Shown: positions 26,046-37,020 of the stretch, piece by piece
Position numbering within the stretch: the first letter of the stretch is position 1
Layout: every line of letters begins with the position of its first letter
Source of the DNA: Zonotrichia leucophrys gambelii
Lineage: Eukaryota > Chordata > Aves > Passeriformes > Passerellidae
Length of the DNA stretch: 64,000 nt
Assembly (NCBI RefSeq): GCF_028769735.1
Contig: NC_088172.1
Span: 90,179,951-90,243,950, forward strand
Reading direction: 5' to 3'
Made by a program: the position numbers and the translations under genes
Notes under the pieces: generated by a model
Told to the model about the DNA's origin: nothing
Databases searched by the model: none
Seen by the model: only the letters and a program-made list of their open reading frames with translations

Positions 26046-26222
26046 GGGAGGGCTTTTTTTTCAGAGCTGAGCACCCCACACCATACTGGGATGGGATGCA
26101 TGAGGCATCGGTGCAGTAGCAAGGGATGCAGACTCATGCTGGGGAGAAATCCTGTACAGCCATGGCTTGGCACAGAGAGGGAAGGAATGGAGAAGCAGTG
26201 ATGGAAGAAGCAGCAGCATCCT
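26046..26222 (+). repeat. Diverged direct repeat, copy 2
   Basis: Partner of 25035-25172. The exact 23-bp block is at 26198-26220. This copy carries about 40 bp extra, mainly around 26133-26165. Similarity fades after 26222. The sequence between the copies shows no open reading frame of a transposon and no obvious terminal TG..CA ends, so a small LTR element is possible but not supported. Confidence 0.7.
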
Positions 26223-29200
26223 CATGGTGGCTGCAAGAGCTGTTGACCATGCCTTAGCATAAACAGTCACCCACACCCATTGCTCATGTCCTGGTGCTCC
26301 CAGGGTAAACACTGCAGATCCCGCACTTTAGGAGATCTATTATTTTCTGGTTAAACAAGTCTATCTATTGTTTTAACCATCTCAGCTTTTTTTTTAAGCT
26401 GGTCCCTCATAAATTCAGTCCAAGCTCAGCTGAAAAATCCTGGTTTTTAACTTTAAGGACGAACGTGACTTATGATTTACTAGATAGCTATGTTGAGCTT
26501 AATGTAATAAAAGTCCAACCTATGTAATATGTATGGGCTACTGTATTATAAATATTTAATAACTTTTATGGAAAAAAGAAAGTGTAGGGGTTACAGAAAT
26601 CACATTAAAGCAACTAAGTAAATGTAAAGAAGGTTAAAGTGTCTAACTCTATACGGCATAAAGGCTAAAGCAAACCAGATCTGTTTTCTAGATACTTTTT
26701 CCACGTACAGCTGTAACTGTAAATAAAGCAAGAAATAAAGCAAGTACTTAAAGACAGGCAAACTGAAAAAAAAAAGATCTAAAGCATTTGGTTGGCATTG
26801 ATAGCAATCATTTCAAAAAGCCCTGGAACATTTAAAGAGAATTAGAAAGGATTTTGCTGGAATCAAAGGGAGAGCACTTTCCATGGCTGGATGTGTATTT
26901 GGGTATCTGCAAACTGATTAAATCAGAGTGAACAGAACAGCCTTGATCATCCAGGGCTTTTAAAACAGAAGAAAGGGGTTTTCCTGTTTGGGCTCTTTTT
27001 TTCTCACTCACACATCTTACGGTTTTCATTCTTCTGCCTACTTGATGGTAAAGTAACATTTATTTTGGCACAGAGACTCGCAGAGAGCTTTGAAAGGCCC
27101 TGCAGGTCAAGCAGCTACAGAGTGCACCAAACCCACGGGGTGAGCAAACCTGGAAATATTTAGGCTTAGGGGTTTTAGGGGCTTTTTTCCATCCTAACCT
27201 AAATTTTGTTCTTAAAGAAGAAGTGGATATCTTTACATTTCTCTGCAATATCCATTAGGAAGCAGACAGGGCTCCTGCATTGCCACCTCGCTATGTGCCA
27301 TTCCTTTGGCAGGGCCAATTCCATAACCAGCTTTCCTGCTGCACAAGCCAGAAAAGGCTTTCGTGAGGACTTTGATGTTGCTGGTGATTCGACCTTTGTA
27401 CCAGCCAAGTGTAGAGAGGGGGATCAAGCCTCCCTAAATCCCTGGCTTGCCTTTTCCTCCTTCACACCAGTGGTGTTGGAGGTCTTGGCTCTTTGTTCTG
27501 CCCTCTCCAGCCATCTGTGAGGGAGCTGGGATAGTGCCTTGCTTATTCAGCATGTGACAGGCAATTGTTTCTGTTTGTGGAAAGAGTAGTACATGGAGGA
27601 GTAAGGCAAAACATTAGAGTCAACCTTGAGCCCTACTGATGCCAAAGGGTGTGTCTTCTCCCTAGCCTCCAGCCTTCCCAGGTCCACTTTGGCTTGTGAA
27701 GTCTGCTGAAAACAATTCTCACTTTTTTTATTTTCCTTTTCCTTTTTTTTTTTAGCCTCCTCCTGGCCTAGGCAATGTACTTGGCCATCAGGAAGTGTGG
27801 GAGAAGGGAAGAGGGGAGTGTGGCAAAGGGGATGGGAGGGAGATCCTCCCCTCATACGAGGGCTCACATTGGTGGGGCTGTTCCCATGTTCCCACCATCC
27901 CACTCCTCGCTCCTCCCACCCAGCCGTGGATAGAGGAGGGCGAGACAGGGATGGGGTGAAATCACCAGAATGATGAGAACTGGGTGTGGGGAGAGTTGGG
28001 GGTGGCAGGGTTAGGTGTTTTCCCCTTTAAGTAAGTCCCAACATGTGTTTGATAGAAACTTTAAAGCTGCAAGTGTGGGATGGATGTACTGCAAATCCAA
28101 TGCAAACAGACAAATGAAACAGGCAAAGTGAAAATGAAATTACATTAATCTCCTGCTTTTCTACCACCTTTGTGTCGTCAAATTCTGTACACAAGCATAC
28201 AGGGTGATCCAGCTCCCAACGTAGGTGGCAAGAGCCTTTCCTTTCCATTTGATGGAAAGCTTAAATTGTTTTTACATCAGGGAATGGATCTTCTTGTAAT
28301 TTTCCCTAATGACGTTTAGAAGTCATGCACAGGATCTCCGACACCCAGGAACTGTTACATTTTTAAAACCTTGTGTGGATTTCCACTGGAACCCATAGAG
28401 GAGGAAACAATCCTGCATGGATCCTGCATGACCTGGAGCAGCATTTCCCAGCTCCTGCCTGGGGTATCGAGGGCACTTGGCCAACAGCTTCTTCCATAAG
28501 TGTGACTCATCTCCAACCTGCCATCCAGCAGCCTGGTTTTATGGAAAATTAAGGGTAAGAAAACTCACTTCACATTGCTGACAGAAAGCAAATAGCAGTG
28601 CAAAGAGGGCTGATTCATCTATTTAAATAGGCACCTTTTTCTTTGCAGATCACCCTTTTTTCTAATTTTTGCAGTATTTTCTCTGCTAACTAATATCCTG
28701 ACTAACACTAACCCACCTCCCTGCTACAAACAGAGAGCCTTTACAGTGCTATGGAGAACTATTTTGAAGGTTCAAATCATTTGACCTAAAGACTGTCCCT
28801 GGAATGTCAGTGCTGTGTGCTACATTTTAACTCTGCCAAACTCTTTATTTAGCCCATGCTAAAGAACATTTAACATTTAAAGATCCCCTCTGTACATCCT
28901 CTAAATGTCTCCATTCTTTGCTTGTAGATTAATATGTCTTCTGTGAAAATGAGATAATTGATTACAGACCTGTATTATTTACAAATGAAATGTTGTTCAT
29001 GTATTGACCTTTCATTTCTATAGCTCAATACTAGTCCTTGTATAGCATTTTTAATTAGTGAAGTGCTTACAAGAATTACAAGAAAAGAGCTTCTGTAGAT
29101 GCTTTTATAAAAGGAAATTTTAAGATGGCCTGCACATTTGAAACGGCAAAGCATAATATTTGATCAGGTTCAACATACCAAATCTCTCTTTGGAAAGAGA

Positions 29201-31750
29201 AAGAAACCTCCTGCTTCCAAAGGCACCACAAGTGTAATGCAGAGTGAAGGGGATGCTCAATAGAAACAAGTGAGTGTTTGCCCTTCACCCTGCTCTGGTA
29301 GTTCTTCTCCATCAGGGGATTCATTTCAGCCCAATCTTCTTGATGAGCAATGAGCAAAGCCCATCTGAGCATTTCAAGATTATAAAATCAGGGGACTTGG
29401 GCATATTCACAGAAGGAAAGCTTCCAAAATCAGTGGCTGTGGACCACCAAATGCTGTTGTCAAAGGTGCTAGAAATGCCAAAGAGGCAAAATGTAGGAAA
29501 TTCATCCTCCTGAAGCAGGACAGGACCTTCTGACCTGTAGAGTCAGGCTGGATTAAGTAATGGTGCACCTGGTGTATAGAGTAGGCAGACCCATCCCTGG
29601 CCATGGTGTTGCACTCAATAGCTATGAGCTCAGGGCTTCTCAAACCCAGAAAGAGAGATAAAGGGAAGGAAGCAGCAAGAAATAATGTAATATGACAAAA
29701 ATACAGTCCACAGGAGTTTGAGGCTTAGAAAGAAATGTCTTCTGCTGGGGAAGGGGAGGACACCCTCTGAGGCACACCAACAGCCTTGGGGAAACTTTGG
29801 TTTCAAGAATAACCAAGAGAAACCACTCCAGATGTGAGTTTGACTTATTCCTGGTACAAATGCTTTGGTCTGGTTTAGTTTGGTCTCTTAAATTAGTGCT
29901 GTTCCCAGTGAAAGCAGGGATTTGGATGGGAAAGAAGTGTGCTGGAGGCAGGCAGCTCCACAGTGTGCTAGCCAAGACACTCAAGGTGCTCACTTCAGGT
30001 GGCTGATCAAAGGAAGAGATGCATAAACCATTGCATAAACCATTACATATGCTCCACAGGGAGCGTAAACCATTGCAATGCTTAATTTTCACTAATAGAG
30101 TCAGACAAACAGCAACAAAAATTATCTAAATTTATCTGGAAAATGTGCTTCTAATAAATCTCCAAACAGGCAGAGCTCAGGTTGATTCCTCCTTCCTTCT
30201 CCAGGAGGGTGACGGAGGATTTTCCTCGTGGAAAATATTCAATATATTCAGACTCCTGAATAAAAATATATGAAACATAAAGCAAATCATTTAATTTCTC
30301 AGTAACAACAATGTTAGTTACAGCTATAAAACAAATCTTGTAACTGCAGAAGAGGGATTTTTAAAATCTTTTTATTAATTCAACAGAAGCATATTAGAAA
30401 TGTCTGTCATTACAAGTCTGGAGAAAAGTATTAGGTTTGAATAAGGTCATTGAGGACGGATAAGGGAAAGTAAAGGAGGGAAGGCTTAAGCACTTTTTCA
30501 GCATCCTGTGTATACAAACAGTACAAATCAGTCTTCAGAGTGTCTGTTTTGGGGAACCTTCACCCCAATACACATGGTGACATGTAACATCCACTGAATT
30601 GATGAGAAAAACCTCACATCGTCGTCTTGCAGCGCTCTTTGGGAAATGTGAGCTGGCTGCTTTGACACCGGAATTGTTTGCAACATGTACTTTATCTAAG
30701 GCATCTCAGGTACCGATTTTTCTTGATGGTCATGTTCACCTCTAAGCATCATCATCTTCTGGCCTAGTGATGATCCCCTGTTCTTACTGAGCAGTCACTC
30801 CTATTCAAGGATATTACAAGAAACAAAATCAAGCGTATATTCAAAGCAGCTGAAACAATTCTGCTGTTTATGTTCGGGTCTACCACACAAGGTAAATCAT
30901 ACATCTGTGACACAATCCATGGTGTAATTTTGCAGAAGGTGGCAGCAGTTTTTGGGCAACCCCAGTTTGTGGCTGTCCTCACAACACCAGTTTGTGGCTG
31001 TCTGTGCAGAAAAGTCCCTAAACAGGGCCCATCCACCTCACATGATCAAATTTTTAGCCTTCGTCACATCTGAAAATAGCAGGGTGGGGGTGTGCTGCTT
31101 CTTGAACACAATATATCCCATACATCCAGCTTTCTGGGCTAAGCAGGATGCAGGGACCTCTCAGATGTGGAGCCAGTAGGGAGCACTCTGGCTACCTGGG
31201 ATTTTATAAATCTTTCAGCTATCAGTCTTTCAGAGCTCCAAATGCAAAATCCAGCAGCCTGGGATATCATGTGGATTTATGACTTGGGATTTATGAACTG
31301 GTCTGGATAAAATAAGAACTGCCTGACTTTTGCTTTTTCTTTTTTTTTAGTTTGAGAAAAAGAAATGATAAAAAATTAAGACCTGATTCTTTTTTCCCTT
31401 TTCAAAGCTTGTTGTTTATACAAATGTGGATGTCTTGTATATATATTCAATTATTTTGATTTTTCTTCTTATCTATGTGCTTTCTGGGACTGGAAGCAGA
31501 ACAGAGAACAAGCAATGTTGCTCTCACAAGGTTTCCTGCCTGACATGAATATCCTGAAGAATCATGCTTTTGAGGCACTCCCAGCCCTTCTCCTAAAGTT
31601 AGGAAAATGTTTAAGAAGGTTTCTGGGTGTTTCCAAGCAGTGGGATAGCTCCTCACCATACTGCTGCCTCAGCACTCACCCACTTTCATCACTTTCTGCC
31701 CTAAATAATTTTGCAGCTCACTTTAAATTTCATTTTATGCATGCCGAGTT
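26223..31750. other. Non-coding sequence, no gene recognised
   Basis: No gene recognised. Small local duplications occur: GCATAAACCATT-type repeats at 30020-30080 and a 16-bp CCAGTTTGTGGCTGTC duplicated at about 30962-30977 and 30988-31003. AT-rich stretches at 26480-26600 and 28860-29060 lack clear structure. Open frames up to 150 codons (29640-30092 minus) have no recognisable domain. Confidence 0.5.
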
Positions 31751-31754
31751 TTTG

Positions 31755-31850
31755 TTATAGGTATATATGCATGCCCACATATATGTGCACAATCACATGC
31801 CTTTTACAGCTGCATAAACATACATACATGTATGTTTATGAGAGAGTCTT
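31755..31850. repeat. Degenerate (CATA/TGCA)n low-complexity stretch
   Basis: Repeated ATATATG, GCATGC, ACATACATACATG and ATGTATG units over about 90 bp directly before the CR1 fragment. Decayed alternating purine-pyrimidine simple repeat. Confidence 0.65.
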
Positions 31851-31867
31851 ATGGGTGATTTGTGTAA

Positions 31868-31933
31868 AGATTGGACTAGATGGTCTTGGAGGTCTTTTCC
31901 AAACTTATGATTCTTTAATTCCATGATTCTATT
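31868..31933 (+). mobile_element. CR1 LINE fragment, 3' end only
   Basis: GGACTAGATGGTCTTGGAGG at 31873-31892 followed by TCTTTTCCAAAC and then ATGATTCT and CCATGATTCTAT at the end. This is the order of the conserved CR1 3' terminus: GGACTAGATGATCTT, a GGTCCCTTCCAACC block, then ATTCTATG-type octamers. CR1 copies are usually 5'-truncated, and here only about 65 bp remains, with no reverse-transcriptase sequence upstream. The orientation is plus. It is diverged, so the copy is old. It is the best evidence in the window for a bird or other sauropsid genome. Confidence 0.85.
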
Positions 31934-32075
31934 AATTCTTTTTTTAAAAAACATTAAAGACTATCTGGTTTTTGTTACTAGTGAACTGCACATATTTTGC
32001 ATGAGAACCCATCCCAAAGGAATTTCTAGTTTTTCCTCTAACTTGTAACCTTTCTTTAATATTTCTCATCTTACC

Positions 32076-32098
32076 AAAAAAAAAAAAAAAAAAAAAAA
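32076..32098 (+). repeat. Poly(A) run, 23 bp
   Basis: Uninterrupted run of A followed by GGAGATGG. No associated retroposon body was recognised upstream. Confidence 0.85.
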
Positions 32099-33157
32099 GG
32101 AGATGGTATTTACCTTGGTCAGGAAGAAAAGATATCAGATATATTTTTGTCCCCTTTTCTGATTGACCCTTTCATACCTCTGCTAGCAGTTTCTGAATAA
32201 TTTTCTTCCTGCAATCCTTGAATTCTGCTCATTCTTTTGCGGATCATGGTATACCTTAGGAAAAAGCAGCCTAATAAATAGCTCAGGTCTTTCAACCTCC
32301 CACCTTCCCCATCCCCATGGGCACAGTGTTCACATGCTAGCACTGCCAGACCACGCCAACACCTCCACCCCAGGCTGCTGAAATATTTGCACTCTCTCTT
32401 CATCTCCTCACACCTCAAGCTGGCACCACAGAGATGCTGGTACTGCTGGGCTTAACCTCTGCATGAGGCCTGCACACACGGGTGTGTGAGCATCTCCTCG
32501 GCCTCTGACAGCCTCTCCAGAGGGAAGGGGCTGTGCAGGGAGGGCTCTCACCACTTCTGGTGGTGCCCCAGCCACAGAGGCAATGCCACACCAGCAATGG
32601 TGGACTGGGGATGATGCTTCTGGAGCAGCTTAGTTTTGCTCTACCTGTTAAGAACAAGCTTTTACATCAGCTTTGGTGCCTGAATAGCCTAATGTGGGGG
32701 TATTTATCTCAGCAAGGAATTCAGTCATCCAACCAAACCCTTCCCTATCCTGGAAGCCACGGCATGGAAATGCAACAGACCCAGTCTAAGAAATGCCAGC
32801 AACTTACTCTTTGTGGATCTGAAGGAAAATGTGCTGGTTTGTTTCTGATTACTGTAAATTCAGAGTGGAGCTTTTTTCAGCATGACTTGCAGCCCAGGAA
32901 TAATTTGATTTGGAGAATTTTTTTTAATAAAATAAAGGAGAGCAAATCATGTCTCAGAGCTAGATATAAATTGCTGCTTAAAAAAAAAAAGAAATCCAGA
33001 ATTTTATTGGTTTTTATTTATCCCATGTGAATTTTCCAATTGCCATCTCTTTTTAAGCTCAGAAGTTATATGGTGAGCAACCAGGTTTGGGATGGTGAGG
33101 CCCGGAGACTGCTCCCTGCCTTAGCACCTCCCTAACTTCAGCTTTAGTTATGAAAGT
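32099..33157. other. Non-coding sequence, no gene recognised
   Basis: A 165-codon frame at 32533-33030 (plus) runs through a short A-rich tract near its end, which produces a run of lysines. It has no recognisable domain and is overlapped by an antisense frame. I do not call it a gene. Confidence 0.5.
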
Positions 33158-33904
33158 TTGCTAAAAATTTCATGTGAATTAAGGAAATGTTATGAGCAGT
33201 GGAGGTGGTGGCATTTGGAAATATGTCTTTCCAGTTTTCACCCCACTGAGCATCTGTATCCCTGGTATCTTGGGTATCTACTGCAGCTCCCGTTCAGGCA
33301 CTGGAGACATTTTGGGGGCAGAGTGGGGGGAACTTGGAAAATAATTTTTCTTCTCTGCTGGCTTTTTCTGTCTACTTTTCACATCACTGGAAGCTGGAGA
33401 AGAAGAGGTGGGATCTGCATCTGGGATGTGGTAGCCACACCAGAGCAGCTGCATGCAGGAGCTGGGGAGGACAGTGGAGCAGCAGTTGTCTCCTGGGAAC
33501 ATCCCAAGTCTCTCACCCCTCTCCCTACAGCACCCAACACTAAGAAAATCCACCAGACACCGATTGTGTGCCAAAAGCATCTTCATTTGGCTGCTTGGTC
33601 CTGGTACACGGCTCTTGCTCTCCCCCAGTCCCAGTACCATCTCTGGCATGGTCCATTAAAAATTATCTCTCCATCAGAGAGTGAGGGAGGGGGCTTGGGG
33701 CAGGCTCTGGTGCAAGGCACTAAGTGTCTGGACCCTGCTAAGTTCAAAGGCAGGCTCCCTCCCACCCCGAGGAGGGATGTAGCTGGCCGGAGGATGGCTG
33801 GAGGCCACACAGACGGGAAGGTATGTAACAATCCATTTATCACTTTGCAAATATTAGTGCTGCTTGCATTTGCTGCAGCAATATTTCTTCTTGGAAATTG
33901 GTGA
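33158..33904 (+). other. Long open frame of unknown status, 248 codons
   Basis: A single open frame with ATG at 33158 and stop at 33902-33904. The predicted product is rich in Trp, His, Leu and Pro, has a hydrophobic stretch near residues 60-75 and another near the C-terminus, and matches no family I know. The sequence AAGGTATGT at about 33819-33827 is a good splice-donor consensus inside the frame, and a CTTTCCAG acceptor-like site lies near 33234, so an exon of roughly 590 bp is conceivable. The GC-rich composition here makes stop codons rarer, and an antisense frame of 123 codons is also open. More likely chance than coding. Confidence 0.12.
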
Positions 33905-34005
33905 AGTGAGTAATAACAATGTTATTTATTCTAAGACCTTGGAACTGAGAAGCAATAACAGGGGGACTGTTCCCTTGAAAGCTTCAGAGGTGCAGGAAAT
34001 AAAAT

Positions 34006-34017
34006 GGGGGGGGGGGG
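34006..34017 (+). repeat. Poly(G) run, 12 bp
   Basis: Twelve consecutive G on the plus strand, followed by CAGGCAGGG. It lies about 300 bp before a C-rich tract of similar strength. Confidence 0.9.
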
Positions 34018-34304
34018 CAGGCAGGGAGAGAAGGACAGCAAATAGACCAACAAAGATCTGGAGGAGAGAAAGCCATTGAAATCTTGTGTTTAATTTCTTT
34101 GCCCCAAAGGTAATAAAATGCTTTTTGTAATGATTTATATATAAACAGGCAGGGTGGGAAGAAGGGTGAATATTTCAGTTTTATCTCTGGCTACAATTGC
34201 AAGGTAGCAGGGCATGCAGCTTGGATTCGGGGTCTGCCAAAGAACCTCATTCACCACAGAATCTCCTCATTCTTTTCTTGCATTTTTTTTTTGATTCCTG
34301 CACA

Positions 34305-34336
34305 CCCCACCCCCCCAACCCCCCCCCCCCTTCCCC
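34305..34336 (-). repeat. G-quadruplex motif on the minus strand
   Basis: On the plus strand the tract reads C4 A C7 AA C12 TT C4. The minus strand therefore has four G-runs of 4, 12, 7 and 4 bases separated by loops of 2, 2 and 1 bases. This meets the usual G3+N1-7 rule with very short loops, so a stable parallel quadruplex is expected in single-stranded G-strand DNA. No gene is next to it. Confidence 0.85.
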
Positions 34337-35035
34337 TTACATCCCTTATCTGAATATATAAGGCTGCCCTTTGCTCAGATTTATGGGTTGGGGCAGCACT
34401 GTGTGTATTTACAGTCTCCTGACCTGCAGACCTACAGCTGAACAAGAGCAGGAGGAAACCAGGGCCTGTTCCATAAACAGAGACAGATACATGGGGGAGG
34501 CAGCAGGAATTGTGAGCAGCACTTAACATTTTTAACTATTTGGCCAAGCCAAGGAATTAGTGATTAGATTAGGGGCAAAGAAAAATGAGAAGCAGGGTTA
34601 AAGATTTAGGAAAGGTGGGGGAAAAGGACAGCAACAACCAACAGAGGCCCCAGGTTTGGCATGGGAAGAAAATAAAAGTTATTGGGATGTTATAAAATGT
34701 TTTCCAGGGCAAAAGGGAAGAAATGAAAGTGAACCTCCAAAGCATTTTAATCAAGTTGTGCTTTTCTTGGGTAGGACCAAACAGCGCTTTTCAAGTCTGA
34801 TTATCTTTTGAGGAGGTAGATTACTTAGTCTGTGTTTATTCAGGAACTAATTGCCTCAGATTAAGTAAAAAAAAAACAAAAAAACAAAAAACTTTACTCA
34901 TTGATAATAAATATTTCTGAGGTCCGTATCTATCAGTTGCTTTGTCAGTAGAAATTCAGTGCAGATGAGAAAATATTTGAAAGGGGCCAGAGGATTTACT
35001 CAACTTCTCAGAGGCAAAGGCCTCAAAAGTGGCAA
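34337..35035. other. Non-coding sequence, no gene recognised
   Basis: Mixed sequence with an A-rich tract (A9 C A5 C A6) at about 34868-34890. No convincing open frame. It leads into the duplicated element at 35.04 kb. Confidence 0.5.
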
Positions 35036-35040
35036 CAACC

Positions 35041-35275
35041 TGGAAAATAAATATATGAAATGCAATGTATGTAAGGGTCACAATATAGCATAAGTATATC
35101 AACATGATGAACAGCTTTGATGAAAATGGTAAACAAAACCACCCTCTCTTCCTGTGGCTTGTTTTACATTGCAATAAACCACTGACTCTATAACCTATCA
35201 GAACATGCTGAGATTTTATGCATCATTTCCAACTACTATTTGAACATTTGGTTTAGAGTAGTCATGAACCATAAT
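35041..35275. promoter_or_regulatory. Duplicated non-coding element, copy A (putative enhancer)
   Basis: This element is colinear with copy B at 36237-36512. Shared anchors in order: TGGAAAATAAATATATG (35041), GATGAACAGCTTTGAT (35106-35121), GCTTGTTTTACATTGCAATA (35157-35176), the region GAACATGCTGAGATTTTATGC (from 35201) and TGAACATTTG (35241-35250). The anchors keep an offset of about 1.20-1.24 kb from copy B. It contains CTTTGAT (35115-35121), a TCF/LEF-type core, and the palindrome ATTGCAAT (35168-35175), both conserved in copy B. Open frames across it are shadows. The role as a regulatory element is inferred from the constraint pattern, not shown. Confidence 0.6.
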
Positions 35276-36230
35276 TAATGGGATTATTTTGTGTGTGTGT
35301 CCTGATAAAAAGCAAGCTTTATTGTATTTTATTACCTGTTGGTCCAAAGCTCCATATAGATGATGTAAATTCATTGTAGGTTTTAGGCTGGGGAAATAGA
35401 GGAGATGGGGTTTTGCACATGACTATGATGAATTAACATTTACAATTTCTAATCAAACCCAGAAATTTAGGTTGAGATGCCCTGTCTAAATTTTCTTTTC
35501 TCCTATGAGTGAGTTGGTAGCAATGGGACACAGAGATTTTGGCCCAGCTCAGCCTACCAGGACGAAAGGGGGAAAAAAAAAAGCCCCAACAACACAGGCA
35601 CCACAAAGACCATGGAGATGAATGGCTCTATTTTATGAGCCATAAAAGTTTTATTCATCTTGACACTGAAACAGGTTTAGGCAGCGAGTTGACACGCCTT
35701 AAATAAATAAGTGGAATTAATTCCCCAGCTCTTGAAACAATAGCCGAGTGCCCGTAACGCTGAGAGCTGCCCCGTTGTTTCCCGTTGCTGCTCGATATTG
35801 ATATTATTTGTGGGTTGTTTTTTTTTCCTCTGGGGCCTGGTTGCTCCACTTCAGATTCTTCCCCTGTTTTATTAGAGGTTGAAAAAGGTTCAAGACCTGG
35901 TTGTACCACTGCTCCCACCGACAGCTAAAGAACCAGTTTGGCGTCTGGTTTGTCTGTTGTTTTACTGCTGACCTTCAAATCAACTTTCCCCCCTGACCCC
36001 AGGAGGCATCTATCATGACAAGAGGCTGTTTAACACAAATGGTGCCCATTTATAGGGGAAGAGAGTCAGAAGATTTCCTTGGTTGTTGGTTTTTTTGTTT
36101 TCCTTTTCTTTTTTTAAATGAAGAATTTGGTTTTTTCACCCCTCTTTTCTCAGTCACCACAGGTGAAATCCCTCCTAGCAGCTGGCTTATGAAATAATGT
36201 GAGGGGAGGCCTTAATGAGCTGAAAGCACC
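35276..36230. other. Spacer between the duplicated elements
   Basis: No gene recognised. It includes TTTTATTACCTGTTGGTC near 35328-35345. A similar string, TATATTACCTGTTGGTC, follows copy B at about 36639-36655, so similarity between the two copies may extend further downstream than the main alignment. T-rich runs at 35819-35828 and 36088-36118. Confidence 0.45.
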
Positions 36231-36236
36231 CTCAGC

Positions 36237-36512
36237 TGGAGATAAATATATGCAAATGAGATGCACAAACAAAGGAGCCCGGACAGAGAAATATCTGCAA
36301 TTCCAGCAAAATGCTGCCTGCAGCTAGAAGATGAACAGCTTTGATAAAATGGTAACAAAAAGCACCTTTTTCTCCTCCAGCTTGTTTTACATTGCAATAG
36401 AGCATTGTTATTGTAACCCATTGGAGCATGCAGAGGTTTTCTGCTGCTTCAAAAAAAAAAAAAAGAAAACCTGTTTAAACATTTGTTTTTAGGGCATTCA
36501 TGGGCTATGAGC
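36237..36512. promoter_or_regulatory. Duplicated non-coding element, copy B (putative enhancer)
   Basis: Partner of copy A. Anchors: TGGAGATAAATATATG (36237), GATGAACAGCTTTGAT (36330-36345), GCTTGTTTTACATTGCAATA (36380-36399), GGAGCATG..GAGGTTTTCTGC (from 36423) and TAAACATTTG (36476-36485). The TCF/LEF core is at 36339-36345 and ATTGCAAT at 36391-36398. Unlike copy A, it has a perfect POU octamer ATGCAAAT (36250-36257) followed 10 bp later by a SOX-type AACAAAGG (36268-36275). An A14 run near 36451-36464 is an insertion relative to copy A. Regulatory function is inferred. Confidence 0.6.
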
Positions 36513-37010
36513 AATGCGATAGCTTGGAGTTTTGTGGTGGCTTGGGGGGGATTTTTTGGGGGTGTTAGTTTGGTCATGGTGGGTGTTTTGGGTGTGTCTT
36601 TTTTTAAGTTATTTTTTAATATATATATTTTTAGTATTTATATTACCTGTTGGTCTGTCTCTGGCTTGGGTTGCTGGTGATTTTGGTCGTGGTATTTTGC
36701 AACGGGGAAGGCAGGGTGGGGGTGGCTGTTGCTACTCAAAAAAGAAAAAAATAATAATGCAAGTTTTACTTTCAAATTTGGAGGGAAAATCCAAGTTGAC
36801 AAGTAGTAAGAAGCAGCCGAGGGGAATGTGGAAGAAGAGGGGAAAAAATCCAGGCTTGAACATTCACCAAGCAGCACCCAAACAGGCAGCTTTAATGAAA
36901 GCAATCAAGCCTCGGAGCTAATTCAAAGACAGACATCTAACATGCTGATTTTAATAAGCTTTTAAAAGGCAATCTCTAACTTTAAAAAGTTGCTCTTTTT
37001 AATTTAATTG
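36513..37010. other. G/T-rich sequence and low-complexity tracts
   Basis: G7 at 36544-36550, G5 at 36558-36562 and two G3 runs before 36592, in a T/G-rich context, then a T/A-rich stretch at 36600-36645. No gene recognised; the 129-codon frame at 36532-36921 is a product of this skewed composition. A G11 run ends the segment at 37010-37020. Confidence 0.5.
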
Positions 37011-37020
37011 GGGGGGGGGG

